From: a virus
Virus record (IMG/VR): IMGVR_UViG_3300032265_000302
Location: 1 to 46,972 of that record
DNA length: 46,972 nt
Strand: one strand, 5' to 3'
Numbering within the stretch: position 1 is the stretch's first letter; each line of letters begins with the position of its first letter. The notes below the pieces were generated by a model that was not told the origin of the DNA, did no database searches, and saw nothing but the letters and a program-made list of their open reading frames with translations. Positions 1-6,089 of this stretch are shown in pieces. The position numbers and the translations under genes were made by a program.

Positions 1-396
1 GTTGGTGTTACTGGGAGTTATGATAACGCAAAACATGATCAAACAGGTTATGGCGTAACTGTTGGTGAACATTTTGGTAAATTTAGCGCAACTGCTGGAT
101 TTGATCGTTATAGCAAAGATAGTTTAAACAAATATAGTATCATTGGTGGTTATGATGTTGCTCAAATTGGCTCTGCAACTTTAACTGCTAAAATTGGTGC
201 AGTATACCTTGATCAAGAAAATTCAAAATATTATTCCGATCGTTCTGGCTATGCTGGCGTAGTTGGTGCTGGTGTATCAATCCCAGTAACAAAATCTGTT
301 GCTGCTACTGTTGATTATCGTTATCAGGCTGGGCAATCTCGTGTTGATAACTTAAATGGGTCAACTGTATTGGTTGGCGCAAAGTACGCATTTTAA
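1..396 (+). CDS. Outer membrane beta-barrel (porin-like) protein, C-terminal part
   Basis: The reading frame is open from base 1, so the start is outside the window; the last 131 residues are visible. They alternate polar and hydrophobic residues in short strands separated by Gly/Asn/Asp turns, as in small bacterial outer-membrane barrels. The chain ends in a strand finishing with Lys-Tyr-Ala-Phe, and a C-terminal Phe is the known recognition signal for the BAM insertion machinery. The product is therefore likely inserted in the outer membrane of a Gram-negative host. It sits directly before a secreted small protein and phage lysis-type genes, so it appears phage-borne. Possible roles such as masking a receptor or blocking superinfection are inference. 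The exact family (porin, OmpA-like, opacity-like) cannot be told from this fragment. Confidence 0.6.
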   Translation, partial: VGVTGSYDNAKHDQTGYGVTVGEHFGKFSATAGFDRYSKDSLNKYSIIGGYDVAQIGSATLTAKIGAVYLDQENSKYYSDRSGYAGVVGAGVSIPVTKSVAATVDYRYQAGQSRVDNLNGSTVLVGAKYAF

Positions 397-404
397 TTTG
401 AGAG

Positions 405-429
405 TTGATGGTCTCTTTAAAACCATCAA
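405..429 (+). terminator. Stem-loop after the barrel gene, weak terminator candidate
   Basis: A perfect 8-bp inverted repeat (TTGATGGT / ACCATCAA) encloses a 9-base loop just downstream of the barrel gene stop. No U-tract follows, so it may be an mRNA 3'-end stabiliser rather than an intrinsic terminator. The rest of 397-547 shows no gene. Confidence 0.35.
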
Positions 430-547
430 GAATTAATGAAGTCTTTGCTGTATGCTAGCACCCGATAGCCAAAGTTATCTTGGACTAACTAAAGTGGCGA
501 CATTAATGTGAAAAGAGCGTTATGACTAACTTTTTAAAGGATATAAA

Positions 548-751
548 ATGAAATCACTTATCGCATTGTTTGTTACTATGTTTGCTTTGACATCTTTTGC
601 TGCAGAACCAGCGAAGAAGGAAGAAAAGAAACCTGTTGTTGCTGAAAAGAAAGCACCTTCTGAAAAGAAAGCACCTTCTGCTAAGAAACCTACTGCTAAA
701 AAAGTAGAAAAGAAGGCTGATGCTCCAAAAGCAGAAGCAGCAAAAAAGTAA
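548..751 (+). CDS. Small secreted Lys/Ala/Pro-rich protein
   Basis: This 67-residue protein has a clear Sec signal peptide: Lys at position 3, a hydrophobic core at about 4-17, and a likely cut after Ser-Phe-Ala near residue 18. The mature part is almost only Lys, Ala, Pro and Glu, with repeated EKKAPS and AKK units, and would be very basic and disordered. An 18-bp DNA unit is repeated exactly at 644-679. AAAGGA precedes the start. Host bacteria encode similar KKA-rich periplasmic peptides; no enzymatic function can be assigned. It could bind cell wall or LPS (inference). With the barrel gene upstream it forms a pair of envelope-targeted products at the window edge. Confidence 0.7.
   Translation: MKSLIALFVTMFALTSFAAEPAKKEEKKPVVAEKKAPSEKKAPSAKKPTAKKVEKKADAPKAEAAKK
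644..679 (+). repeat. 18-bp perfect tandem repeat, two copies
   Basis: The unit GAAAAGAAAGCACCTTCT occurs twice without mismatch and encodes two copies of EKKAPS inside the small secreted protein. Confidence 0.9.
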
Positions 752-754
752 TAC

Positions 755-761
755 CTAAATA
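755..761 (+). promoter_or_regulatory. T4-type late promoter candidate (CTAAATA)
   Basis: CTAAATA lies 68 bases before the 830 start, just after the preceding stop. It matches the motif seen ahead of several structural operons in this window. Evidence here is the motif alone. Confidence 0.35.
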
Positions 762-829
762 GTATACACGTGGGTTGAAGGATCCCAATAAAACCTTCAT
801 TACACAAACACAACACAAAGGAGTATTTT

Positions 830-1102
830 ATGTCAAATATGACACCATTCGAAATTCGTCTTGAACTACTAAAAATGGCAAAAGACATGTTAAATGATGA
901 TTATTATGGTAAACGTGAAGTAATTAGCAACAGTTGGCATGCCAAACTGGAAATTGCTAAAATCAATGGTGGAGAGCTACCTGAACATCCAGGATTCCCA
1001 GCTTATCCATCTGAAGCAGAAATCATTACTAAGGCTCAGACCCTAAATGGTTTTGTTTCAAACATCCCACTAGAAAGTAAGTCTACTAAAAAGACCACTT
1101 AA
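830..1102 (+). CDS. Conserved small T4-like phage protein, unknown function
   Basis: This 90-residue acidic soluble protein starts after a strong AAAGGAG site. The pattern of an N-terminal TPFEIRLELLKMAKDML helix, then NDDYY, then PSEAEIITKAQTLNGFVS near the end resembles a small conserved hypothetical protein of marine T4-like phages. No catalytic motif is visible. An inverted repeat at 1112-1137 probably ends its transcript. Function unknown. Confidence 0.75.
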   Translation: MSNMTPFEIRLELLKMAKDMLNDDYYGKREVISNSWHAKLEIAKINGGELPEHPGFPAYPSEAEIITKAQTLNGFVSNIPLESKSTKKTT

Positions 1103-1111
1103 TTGTGAATT

Positions 1112-1137
1112 AAGGTATACAGTCACATGTATACCTT
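1112..1137 (+). terminator. Inverted-repeat terminator candidate
   Basis: AAGGTATAC and GTATACCTT form a 9-bp perfect stem around an 8-base loop, followed by TCTT. The hairpin covers the ATG at 1127, which argues that the downstream hydrolase starts at 1160 instead. Confidence 0.5.
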
Positions 1138-1159
1138 TCTTCCGACAAACTGGAGAAAT

Positions 1160-1708
1160 ATGTCGATATACAGAAAAATGCTGTTTATTATACTAGGAAT
1201 GATAACGCTAACCGTAGCACTTTCATCATACCATCCAACACAAAAATATTTGTACCCTACTTACAATATGTTAACAGGTGAGACACAAAAACAAATTGAT
1301 TGTCTTGCACGAAATATTTACTTTGAAGCTGGTTTTGAACCAGCCGACGGACAAGTGGCAGTGGCTTTAGTCACACTTAACAGAGTTAATGATCCACGAT
1401 TCCCAAAAGATATTTGTTCAGTAGTTGAACAAAAAACAAAATCAACGTGTCAGTTCTCTTGGTTTTGTTCCAATCCACCACTGAAAAATACCACTGTGTA
1501 TGATGCATCATTACAAGTGGCTTTATGGGTTTATGCTAACTATGAAATTTTAGACGACACAACCAAGGGAGCACTTTACTACCATGCGGATTATGTTAAT
1601 CCCCGATGGAAACTCGAGAAAACTACTGTGATAGGTAGACACATATTTTATAAGGATTACCATGATGCAAAAGATGAATTTACAAATAAGCAAAGACGAG
1701 GAATCTAA
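1160..1708 (+). CDS. SleB-type cell wall hydrolase with N-terminal membrane anchor
   Basis: The 182-residue product has a short basic N-terminus, one hydrophobic segment (about residues 7-24), then a domain matching the SleB/CwlJ hydrolase family (Hydrolase_2): LARNIYFEA with the probable catalytic Glu, GQVAVALVTLNRV, and a Cys-containing QFSWFC stretch. Such enzymes cut peptidoglycan, so this is a candidate endolysin acting from the periplasmic side; the single segment could be a signal-anchor. The start is set at ATG 1160 because GGAG lies 5 bases upstream, while the in-frame ATG at 1127 has no ribosome site and lies in a hairpin. The 3' end overlaps the ClpP-like gene by 47 bases. Confidence 0.8.
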   Translation: MSIYRKMLFIILGMITLTVALSSYHPTQKYLYPTYNMLTGETQKQIDCLARNIYFEAGFEPADGQVAVALVTLNRVNDPRFPKDICSVVEQKTKSTCQFSWFCSNPPLKNTTVYDASLQVALWVYANYEILDDTTKGALYYHADYVNPRWKLEKTTVIGRHIFYKDYHDAKDEFTNKQRRGI

Positions 1709-2222
1709 ACATTCGTTCTTTCTTTTAATGGACGAGATTAGTGTAGCCACTGTTAAACCTTGCGTTGAATGGATAATGGAAGCAAACTTCACTGAAGAAA
1801 GACCTGATCTACTCAATATATTAATTACAAGTCCAGGTGGTGATCTTAACGCTGCATTTGCATTAGTTGATATTATGCGTGGTTCTGCTGTTCCCATTAG
1901 AACCATTGGTCTCGGACAGATTGCATCAGCAGGATTAATGATTTTTATCGCTGGCTCTAAAGGTCAACGATTACTGACACCAAATACATCAATACTCTCG
2001 CACCAATACTCTTGGGGTGCGTTTGGTAAAGAACATGAATTGTTTGCTCAAGTTAAAGAGTTTGATTTGACTACAAAGAGAATGATAGCACATTATAAAA
2101 AGTGTACTGGATTATCTGAACAAAAAATTCGTGAGGTATTACTCCCACCACAAGACGTATGGTTGGGTTCTTTAGAAGCAAAAAAATTAGGGATATGCGA
2201 CGATGTTAAAGATCTTAAGTAA
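1662..2222 (+). CDS. clpP: ClpP-like serine protease
   Basis: This 186-residue protein has the ClpP/crotonase fold signature. LNILITSPGGDL matches the family's oxyanion region. Ser89 lies in GQIASAG, His114 in SHQYSWG and Asp165 in PPQDVWLGSLEAKKLGI, giving the expected Ser-His-Asp order. Length is near the usual 190-200. It lacks an N-terminal propeptide and the axial-loop region looks short, so pairing with a host ClpX/ClpA is uncertain. ClpP homologues occur in marine T4-like phages and are thought to remodel host proteolysis or process virion proteins. AAGGA precedes the start. It overlaps both neighbours, suggesting coupled translation. Confidence 0.85.
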   Translation: MMQKMNLQISKDEESKHSFFLLMDEISVATVKPCVEWIMEANFTEERPDLLNILITSPGGDLNAAFALVDIMRGSAVPIRTIGLGQIASAGLMIFIAGSKGQRLLTPNTSILSHQYSWGAFGKEHELFAQVKEFDLTTKRMIAHYKKCTGLSEQKIREVLLPPQDVWLGSLEAKKLGICDDVKDLK

Positions 2223-2391
2223 CTATCTGCAGTACTCTGGGATGTGGATTGCACTTTGTGTCAATCCATTTCAATGGAGTTTTAAGTTTGAATTCATGCA
2301 TCCAGACGATTTAAATCCAAAGATGCGAGGAGTCTATTTGGTATTGGCAATGGTGTCAATCCGAATAGTCATTGATGATGGTAGTTGGTAA
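2203..2391 (+). CDS. Small hypothetical protein, 62 residues
   Basis: It overlaps the protease gene by 20 bases. It is hydrophobic and aromatic-rich (SGMWIALCVNPFQWSF near the N-terminus, VYLVLAMVSIRIVI near the C-terminus), so it may associate with membrane. No clear ribosome site is seen, so translation is probably coupled to the upstream gene. No family motif; function unknown. Confidence 0.6.
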   Translation: MLKILSNYLQYSGMWIALCVNPFQWSFKFEFMHPDDLNPKMRGVYLVLAMVSIRIVIDDGSW

Positions 2392-2407
2392 ATTTAGGGA
2401 GTTTATT

Positions 2408-2650
2408 ATGGAAGTGAATAGAGAAGCAATGGCATTTATTATTGGTGTAACACTTGTATTAATGACAGCTTTGTGTTGCGCAACATTTTACCAATACAAC
2501 CAAACTCTTGCAATTAAGTCAAATATTGAATCTGCAATTGTTAAGGGTATTGACCCTCTTTCTGTTCGTTGTGCTTATGGAGATAATAGCCACACTTGTG
2601 TAGCCTATGTTGTGGCTCACGGAAAACCCTCTTCAGACGGTAAGAAATAA
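2408..2650 (+). CDS. Small single-pass membrane protein
   Basis: This 80-residue protein has one transmembrane segment (about residues 8-27, AFIIGVTLVLMTALCCATF) followed by a short outer domain with two Cys (RCAYG and HTCVAY) that could form a disulphide. The ATG at 2408 is chosen because TAGGGAG lies just upstream; the frame also opens at 2372 but that start has no ribosome site. It is the last gene before a repeat and promoter region. Function unknown. Confidence 0.65.
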   Translation: MEVNREAMAFIIGVTLVLMTALCCATFYQYNQTLAIKSNIESAIVKGIDPLSVRCAYGDNSHTCVAYVVAHGKPSSDGKK

Positions 2651-2692
2651 CGTTGTTTTTACGCAACTAGAACGTTGTATTTTCACAACTGG
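2649..2692 (+). repeat. Tandem 22-bp repeat with internal dyads
   Basis: Two adjacent 22-base units (2649-2670 and 2671-2692) agree at 18 of 22 positions. Each carries an inverted GTTG...CAAC that can form a small hairpin. They lie between a gene end and the sigma70-like promoter at 2704, a position suited to an operator or a paired hairpin; the role is inference. Confidence 0.7.
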
Positions 2693-2703
2693 TAATTTAT
2701 CTC

Positions 2704-2732
2704 TTTACAATAATGCGTAGTTGGAGTATAAT
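2704..2732 (+). promoter_or_regulatory. Strong sigma70-like (early) promoter
   Basis: TTTACA, a 17-base spacer and a perfect TATAAT. Expected transcription start is near 2739, giving a leader of about 40 bases before the GIY-YIG-like gene. Confidence 0.75.
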
Positions 2733-2777
2733 AGTTATTGTAGGATTGATTATGACCCAACGTGAGGATTATTTAAA

Positions 2778-3251
2778 ATGACTGTTGAAAACTTTATACT
2801 ATCGAAAGCTGTTTATATTTCTACGATGGAATATGAACCTGATCGTTATGGCTGGAATATCGCTGCATTACCTGATAAAATACCTGGGATTTATTTCATT
2901 GTTCGTGCAGGTAAATTTAAAGGTAAGGGTGCAAAACTAGATATTTTGAAAGTTGGTAAAGCTGAGGGTAAACAAGGTTTACGTGGCAGAATTCAGTCTT
3001 ATAGTTCTACTAGTATTAACCGAAAAGATTGGGATAGGACTATTCGTTATTTACATACATCTATGCAAACATTACTTGATGAAAATAATCATCATTGTGA
3101 AATAAAATTGTATTGCATGGAACTTCCTATGACTAAAGTTTTATTTGAGGGATATGAGTTAGAACAATCTATGATTCGTTCATTGGAAAAAACTCTGTCA
3201 GTCCAAGCCACGCAAGAAGGACACTCAATGTTATTGTCTGGGCAAGATTAA
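2778..3251 (+). CDS. GIY-YIG-like nuclease domain protein
   Basis: The 157-residue protein has PGIYFIV at 36-42, then ILKVGKAEG at 56-64, an Arg-rich helix start (GLRGRIQSY, Arg71) and a late Glu-containing helix (YELEQSMIRSLE, about 126-136). This order follows the GIY-YIG core: GIY strand, YVG-like strand, catalytic Arg, metal-binding Glu. The second Tyr of the motif is replaced (LKVG), so activity is uncertain. Such domains occur in homing endonucleases and in stand-alone phage nucleases; no intron or DNA-binding region is visible, so a stand-alone nuclease is favoured. It lies alone behind a sigma70-like promoter, which suggests early expression. Confidence 0.6.
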   Translation: MTVENFILSKAVYISTMEYEPDRYGWNIAALPDKIPGIYFIVRAGKFKGKGAKLDILKVGKAEGKQGLRGRIQSYSSTSINRKDWDRTIRYLHTSMQTLLDENNHHCEIKLYCMELPMTKVLFEGYELEQSMIRSLEKTLSVQATQEGHSMLLSGQD

Positions 3252-3258
3252 AAAGTTC

Positions 3259-3287
3259 TTTACTTTAATTCAGATTTAGGGTATAAT
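3259..3287 (+). promoter_or_regulatory. Sigma70-like promoter immediately before a start codon
   Basis: TTTACT, a 17-base spacer and a perfect TATAAT at 3282-3287. The expected transcription start, about 7 bases downstream, coincides with the ATG at 3294, so the mRNA would be leaderless. Confidence 0.65.
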
Positions 3288-3293
3288 TATATT

Positions 3294-3641
3294 ATGATAC
3301 TGATACACTCTACCTTGGGTCGTTCCAAAAAGCAAAAGCCATCGGCTAAGCAACGTGAGCTGCAAAAGTCGTGGGACGACATGTTGAAGAAGTATGCCAC
3401 AAAGACTGTTGTGAAACCCAAACCACAACAACTCAGTGATGTATACTCACTCGCATTACCTGCTTGTCGTGAGACACCTAAGATTGCGAGTTTGCCATTC
3501 ACAGCAGCACCTTGCGTGAAGAAGCCCAACCCAGTTTATACTGGAACTAAGGTAAAGGGTATTGGTACCATGCACAAGTCAAACGCTGTGCCAATTTTTA
3601 GTGATGAAGAAGCAGTAGCTATTGCAACCATGAGAAGATAA
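3294..3641 (+). CDS. Conserved small basic T4-like phage protein
   Basis: This 115-residue protein has a basic N-terminal helix (LGRSKKQKPSAKQRELQKSW), a Pro/Lys-rich centre and a C-terminal motif (GIGTMHKSNAVPIFSDEEA, then ATMRR). The combination resembles a conserved hypothetical protein found just upstream of gp33/gp59 in marine T4-like phages. No ribosome site precedes the ATG, which sits at the predicted transcription start. The next gene follows after two bases, so 3294 to about 6032 may be one operon leading to gp32. Function unknown. Confidence 0.7.
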   Translation: MILIHSTLGRSKKQKPSAKQRELQKSWDDMLKKYATKTVVKPKPQQLSDVYSLALPACRETPKIASLPFTAAPCVKKPNPVYTGTKVKGIGTMHKSNAVPIFSDEEAVAIATMRR

Positions 3642-3643
3642 TT

Positions 3644-3907
3644 ATGAACGAAACTTATAACAAAATTGTTTCAACTGATGCTGTTCAAGAACTCCTTGAC
3701 ATCAAACATCAACTGTATATGGAAAAGATGAAGTTAGATAAATTCTTTTCTATGTTCCTTGAAAAGTTTGATAGGAAAATGGATCCTAATGAAACAGATA
3801 CTCCTATTTGGAAACTCTATAATATTAAATTGAAAGAATATAGTGATATTGATAAATGCATCAAAGCAGCCACCTATTATGCTAATAAACGATCAGCCAA
3901 TATTTAA
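3644..3907 (+). CDS. Small helical protein upstream of gp33
   Basis: This 87-residue, charged, mostly helical protein contains LLDIKHQLYMEKMKLDKFF and a C-terminal IDKCIKAATYYANKR. It lies in the gene string leading to gp33 and gp59 and overlaps the predicted gp33 start. No enzymatic motif is visible; function unknown. Confidence 0.65.
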   Translation: MNETYNKIVSTDAVQELLDIKHQLYMEKMKLDKFFSMFLEKFDRKMDPNETDTPIWKLYNIKLKEYSDIDKCIKAATYYANKRSANI

Positions 3908-4115
3908 ATCTTCCAACGAATTTTCAATGTTTATTGAGTCTATCGTTAAAGAGAACAATATTACCCATATGGATGCTGTTCTTAAATATTGTGAAGATAA
4001 CATGCTTGAACCTGTAGACATTGCTAAATTAGTCAACAAGTCTTTAAAAGAAAAGATCGCTCTCAATATGCAGGATTTAAATTTCTTGCCAAAGAAAGCC
4101 CAGCTAGATGTCTAA
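3879..4115 (+). CDS. 33: Late-transcription coactivator gp33
   Basis: T4 gp33 bridges host RNA polymerase and the sliding clamp to activate late promoters. The core here (MFIESIVKENNITHMDAVLKY, then CEDN, IAKLVNKSLKEKIALNMQ and DLNFLPKKAQ) follows the marine-phage gp33 pattern, and the gene lies directly before gp59 and gp32 as in relatives. The frame opens at a GTG at 3843; the ATG at 3879 (78 residues) is preferred because it reduces overlap with the upstream gene, although neither has a good ribosome site. T4 gp33 is longer (112). The late promoter motifs in this window would be its targets. Confidence 0.7.
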   Translation: MLINDQPIFKSSNEFSMFIESIVKENNITHMDAVLKYCEDNMLEPVDIAKLVNKSLKEKIALNMQDLNFLPKKAQLDV

Positions 4116-4290
4116 TTTCTGGTTGACTACTGTAACTGTGTTATGCTTTATTGCTTTTTGGGGAAGTGTTATATTATTCATTCCCAAACATGGTGTAATA
4201 GTATATAATTGTTCCTTGGCAGAGATCTCTCCTGATTATCCAATTGAAGTTAAAAACAAATGTAGGGAAGCAGCAAGTGGACGGATTTAA
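4108..4290 (+). CDS. Small membrane protein, 60 residues
   Basis: One transmembrane segment at about residues 5-25 (WLTTVTVLCFIAFWGSVILF) is followed by a short polar tail containing YNCSLAEISPDYPIEVK with two Cys. It overlaps gp33 by 8 bases and gp59 by 14. A similar small gene with the LAEISPD motif is found in marine T4-like phages. Function unknown. Confidence 0.7.
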   Translation: MSNFWLTTVTVLCFIAFWGSVILFIPKHGVIVYNCSLAEISPDYPIEVKNKCREAASGRI

Positions 4291-4891
4291 AGCGTATAAG
4301 TATTACATGGCGATCAAGTTACACTTTACTCGAGATACTTTTGATGTATTTCAAAATCGTGGTAATGTTAAAGGAACTCGTGACGCATTTAATGCTAGGA
4401 ACGATAGGTATGTCTTTGAGAAATTAGCAAGGAAATACGCTGTTGATAAAGATTTGATTCAATATTATGTGGCAAACTTTGCTTATGGTTTTGATACTGT
4501 GATTTATTCTCAGTCAGAAGCAGAGCAGAATTTGCAAGAGTGGAATAGACGTAAGCAGTCTATCACTAAAATATTCTCAGATGATTGCAATAAAATTGTC
4601 ATGGATGCTTACAAGAATAAATTGAAAGCAGAGAGTATTTTAAATTTGACAAATAAAGGATATTGTAGTATACTTAAATTATTCCTTGGTAATCAGATAT
4701 CTCTGGAGACCATTCGAATCATTGATGATATGTTACCTGTTGTTCACAATTGGAAAACAAATGAGTCAATGTTGCTGTTGTGGGAAAACGAAATTCGTAG
4801 GATTGAAAAGTCTAAAGGGTTCGTTAAGTACGACAAAACCAAAGTCGTACCAGTGTTTAATAATTTTATGGAAGAAGTAAAAGAGTTATAA
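4277..4891 (+). CDS. 59: Helicase loader gp59
   Basis: T4 gp59 loads the gp41 replicative helicase onto gp32-coated forked DNA. The N-terminal half (GFKAYKYYMAIKLHFTRD, then DVFQNRG, AFNARNDRYVFEKLARKY and YYVANFAYG) follows the gp59 pattern, and the C-terminal half is helical with LKLFLGNQISLETIRIID. The GTG at 4277 is chosen because AGGGAAG lies just upstream, giving 204 residues against 217 in T4; a TTG at 4244 in the same frame is the alternative and would restore some of the T4 N-terminus. It lies two genes ahead of its partner gp32. Confidence 0.85.
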   Translation: MDGFKAYKYYMAIKLHFTRDTFDVFQNRGNVKGTRDAFNARNDRYVFEKLARKYAVDKDLIQYYVANFAYGFDTVIYSQSEAEQNLQEWNRRKQSITKIFSDDCNKIVMDAYKNKLKAESILNLTNKGYCSILKLFLGNQISLETIRIIDDMLPVVHNWKTNESMLLLWENEIRRIEKSKGFVKYDKTKVVPVFNNFMEEVKEL

Positions 4892-4892
4892 A

Positions 4893-5108
4893 ATGGGCAA
4901 GACTTGGGTTAACACTTCAAAGAAATTTGAAGATGATTCCAGTGGGCGATCTGGAAAACACGCAAAACATTCTAACGGTAAAAAAACCCATGGAATGAAA
5001 ACGCTAAATAGTTATGTTGAAGAAGATTATGATGATCCTTTCGGGGAACAAATTGAAATTCATGATGAGATATCAATACAGCTTATACAAAACGACGATA
5101 CAAATTAA
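4893..5108 (+). CDS. Small conserved protein before gp32
   Basis: This 71-residue hydrophilic protein has a basic first half (MGKTWVNTSKKFEDD, then KHAKHSNGKKTHG) and an acidic second half (YVEEDYDDPFGEQIEIHDE). The charge split suggests a disordered protein able to bind nucleic acid or gp32-type acidic and basic surfaces, but this is inference. It starts one base after the gp59 stop and is followed by gp32. Confidence 0.65.
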   Translation: MGKTWVNTSKKFEDDSSGRSGKHAKHSNGKKTHGMKTLNSYVEEDYDDPFGEQIEIHDEISIQLIQNDDTN

Positions 5109-5129
5109 TACTTAAATAAAGGAAATACG

Positions 5130-6032
5130 ATGGATATTAGTACTCTACGCAAAATGCGCACGTCAGACTTCGGAAAAATCTCTGGAGAATTCGACAAAAT
5201 CGCAAACCCCCAATCTGAATCAAAGTCATTCACAGACGACCGCATGTGGCGTCTTGAAGCAGACAAAGCTGGCAATGGTACAGCAACGATTCGATTCCTC
5301 CCACGTGTTGAAGGCGATGAACTCCCATGGGTTCGTATCTTCTCTCATGGTTTCCAAGGTCCAACTGGTAAATGGTATATCGAGAATAGTTTGACTACTC
5401 TTGGTGAAAACGATCCTGTAGGTGAGTTGAACACTAGCCTGTGGAACTCTGGTTCTGATGCTAACAAAGAAATTGCTCGTAAGCAGAAACGTAAACTTGG
5501 TTTCACTGCTAACGTGTTGATTATCTCTGATCCTAAGCATCCAGAGAATGAAGGACAAGTTCGCTTGTTCAAATTTGGTAAGAAAATCTTCGACAAGATT
5601 ATGGACAAGGCTCGTCCAACATTCGAAGATGAGAAGCCAGTGAATGTATTTGACTTCTGGGAAGGTGCCAACTTTAAATTGCGTATGCGCAAGAAAGATG
5701 GTTTCACCAACTATGATGAGTCATCATTCAGTGACCCAACACCTGTTGCTTCTAGTGATGAAGAAATTCTTGCTATTGCCAACAAGCAACATAAACTTTC
5801 TGAATTCACCGATCGTAAGAACTTCAAGTCTTATGATGAATTGAAACAGAAACTTGAGCAAGTATTGAGTGGTGATTCTTTCACTAACAAGACAGCTGCT
5901 CAGATTTCTGAAGAAGATCGTCCTGTTGCTGCAGCACCAGCATTTGTTTCTAAGCCAGCGCCGACTGCAAAGTCTGTTGACGAAGATGAAGATGTTATGT
6001 CTTACTTTGAGAAGATCGCCAAAGAAGATTAA
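5130..6032 (+). CDS. 32: Single-stranded DNA-binding protein gp32
   Basis: gp32 coats single-stranded DNA during replication, recombination and repair. This 300-residue protein matches T4 gp32 (301) in length and order: a basic N-terminal cooperativity region, an OB-fold core with ATIRFLPRVEGDELPWVRIFSH, the ENEGQVRLFKFGKKIFDKI block and DFWEGANFKLRMRKK, and an acidic C-terminal tail (SVDEDEDVMSYFEKIAKED) that recruits partners. The His of the T4 zinc site is kept in FSHGF, but the three zinc Cys are missing, so this homologue seems zinc-free. A terminator follows at 6066. GGAAATACG precedes the start, and CTTAAATA at 5111 is a weak late-promoter-like motif. Confidence 0.93.
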   Translation: MDISTLRKMRTSDFGKISGEFDKIANPQSESKSFTDDRMWRLEADKAGNGTATIRFLPRVEGDELPWVRIFSHGFQGPTGKWYIENSLTTLGENDPVGELNTSLWNSGSDANKEIARKQKRKLGFTANVLIISDPKHPENEGQVRLFKFGKKIFDKIMDKARPTFEDEKPVNVFDFWEGANFKLRMRKKDGFTNYDESSFSDPTPVASSDEEILAIANKQHKLSEFTDRKNFKSYDELKQKLEQVLSGDSFTNKTAAQISEEDRPVAAAPAFVSKPAPTAKSVDEDEDVMSYFEKIAKED

Positions 6033-6065
6033 TTATGAATTGCCAAAAGGCAATGTGAAGTACTA

Positions 6066-6089
6066 GGGGAGCAGAAGCTCCCCTTTTTT
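6066..6089 (+). terminator. Rho-independent terminator after gp32
   Basis: GGGGAGC-AGAA-GCTCCCC followed by six T. It separates the + strand replication operon from the convergent tape-measure gene, whose stop codon overlaps the T-tract. Confidence 0.92.

Noticed and set aside
480-508. Sigma70-like promoter (TTGGAC and TTAATG) before the small secreted protein
   Set aside because: The -10 match is poor and nothing else supports it.
1127-1159. Longer SleB start at ATG 1127
   Set aside because: It has no ribosome site and sits in a hairpin, while 1160 has a well-spaced GGAG.
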